Below are positions 63,233 through 64,000 of a DNA stretch of 64,000 bases, piece by piece. The stretch covers positions 1 through 64,000 of the forward strand of contig NZ_PJIZ01000008.1 in NCBI RefSeq assembly GCF_021596505.1. The letters are read 5' to 3'. The position numbers and the translations under genes are program-made. The notes beneath the pieces are model-generated. The model did no database searches and was not told the origin of the DNA. It saw only the letters and a list, made by a program, of their open reading frames with translations. Numbering within the stretch: position 1 is the stretch's first letter; each line of letters starts with the position of its first letter. This DNA comes from Nostoc sp. CMAA1605. Lineage in GTDB: Bacteria > Cyanobacteriota > Cyanobacteriia > Cyanobacteriales > Nostocaceae.

Positions 63233-63994
63233 TTAATGCTTAGATGCAATATGGGGTTTAACAGTTAGTAAACTCATAGCAAATAAACCTAAACCCAAAA
63301 TAGTAGCAGGTTCAGGTATAGTAGCATATCTCAGACTTACAAAATTAATCCCTAAAGCCCGATTTTTGATACTACTACTAATCACGATTTTGGAAATGTT
63401 AGCCACTTCACTCTCTACTCCTAAAAAAGCAGCAGAGTTATCAATTTCCAATGATGATTTTGCTGGTTTTGAAAAAGTATTTAAAAGGTTATCTTGAGCA
63501 TCAAACGCTTGAATAAATGCGATGGCTTCCTCTAATTGATCATCAACTGCCAATTGTGTACCAACAGCTAACACTGGCTGGTTAAATTTAATTGTGATTG
63601 GCCCTGGATTCCCCTCAGCCGGGAATCTTCCAGGAATTAAACCTGTAAGTAACACAGCATCACCCAAAGAAAAATTTGCAGGAACACTAGTTGTTACAGG
63701 AAAGACAAAAGGCGATGTAAATCTTGGGTTATTTAAATTAGGAATATCTACACTGTATCCCAATTTTTTTTGTGATTCACCTGTAAAAGAATAAGGTAAA
63801 AACTTAGCAATAGTATCAGGTGCAATGAGGTCAGATACACCAAAATCTAAACTAGCCCAATCGATTTGATCATTAGCATTTAAAGCGTCTCTTTGATTGA
63901 CAAATGATGCTGCTTGTGCGGGTAATGTAGGCAATGCCAAGGTCAATAACCAGCCAGTAGTAGCTAAAGAGCTTTTTAAAAGTTTTGTTGTCAT
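63233..63994 (-). CDS. PEP-CTERM sorting-domain protein
   Basis: This 253-residue secreted protein has an N-terminal signal peptide (LLTLALPTLPAQAA) and the C-terminal sorting tag IPEPATILGLGLFAMSLL followed by basic residues (KPHIASKH). Exosortase-type enzymes process such tags and place the protein on or outside the cell surface. The ~190-residue middle is beta-rich with no named domain. No exosortase is in the window. Confidence 0.88.
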   Translation of the reverse strand: MTTKLLKSSLATTGWLLTLALPTLPAQAASFVNQRDALNANDQIDWASLDFGVSDLIAPDTIAKFLPYSFTGESQKKLGYSVDIPNLNNPRFTSPFVFPVTTSVPANFSLGDAVLLTGLIPGRFPAEGNPGPITIKFNQPVLAVGTQLAVDDQLEEAIAFIQAFDAQDNLLNTFSKPAKSSLEIDNSAAFLGVESEVANISKIVISSSIKNRALGINFVSLRYATIPEPATILGLGLFAMSLLTVKPHIASKH

Positions 63995-64000
63995 TATCTG

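Overview
The window is chromosomal DNA from a filamentous, heterocyst-type cyanobacterium (Nostoc/Anabaena group, Nostocales). The evidence is the very frequent HIP1 octamer (GCGATCGC), a photosystem I assembly gene (ycf3), cyanobacterium-typical families (DUF4336, TIGR04376, an AAA-less Zn protease, a Coq4-like protein, PEP-CTERM), and many short tandem heptamer repeats and palindromic GTAGGTTGG/GTAGGGTG elements between genes. The genus is inferred from gene character, not from a search.

Layout. 1-1.5 kb: two small double-glycine-leader peptide genes, each preceded by the same hairpin. 1.6-6.2 kb: hydrolase, redoxin, pyrH-frr, a tiny zinc-ribbon gene, and a ferredoxin/metallo-beta-lactamase fusion. 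6.2-9.6 kb: coq4-like gene, frameshifted tetR with an intact operator palindrome, Rieske oxygenase, metal-binding chaperone, KdpF-like peptide. 10-14.9 kb: secreted and small unknown proteins, GST, yedK, ycf3, an unusual ABC permease, TIGR04376. 15-18.8 kb: overlapping two-component pair. 19.1-21.8 kb: M15-like peptidase and an ATPase plus TOPRIM-like pair (possible defence module). 22-28.2 kb: mnmG, a membrane-anchored protein and two cell-wall hydrolases. 28.4-30.1 kb: a four-EF-hand gene split by an IS630-type element whose ends and TA duplication can be read to the base. 30.2-40.2 kb: MazEF-like pair, HTH-Uma2 fusion, PAS kinase, DUF58, cbiG-cobJ fusion, peptide ABC permease, HD phosphohydrolase.

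40.7-52.2 kb is a defence island. It starts just after a tRNA-Gly(CCC) and holds a complete type I restriction-modification system whose hsdM, hsdS and hsdR are separated by small antitoxin-like genes and by two and a half copies of an Rpn/DUF4351 nuclease-like gene. It ends in an 11-repeat CRISPR array with no cas genes in the window. 52.5-57.7 kb: a BMP-type ABC ATPase and alaS, with a lipoprotein gene and a coiled-coil gene between them, each next to a decayed copy of the neighbouring gene's 3' end. 57.7-59.6 kb is largely non-coding. 59.6-64 kb: diguanylate cyclase, Zn protease, DUF4336 protein and a PEP-CTERM protein.

Most of the window is ordinary core genome. The most unusual parts are the twin peptide genes with a shared leader hairpin, the IS-split calcium-binding protein, the ATPase/TOPRIM pair, the interleaved restriction/Rpn/CRISPR island, and heptamer repeats sitting directly before several start codons. 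No function was confirmed by database search; family names rest on motifs recognised by eye.
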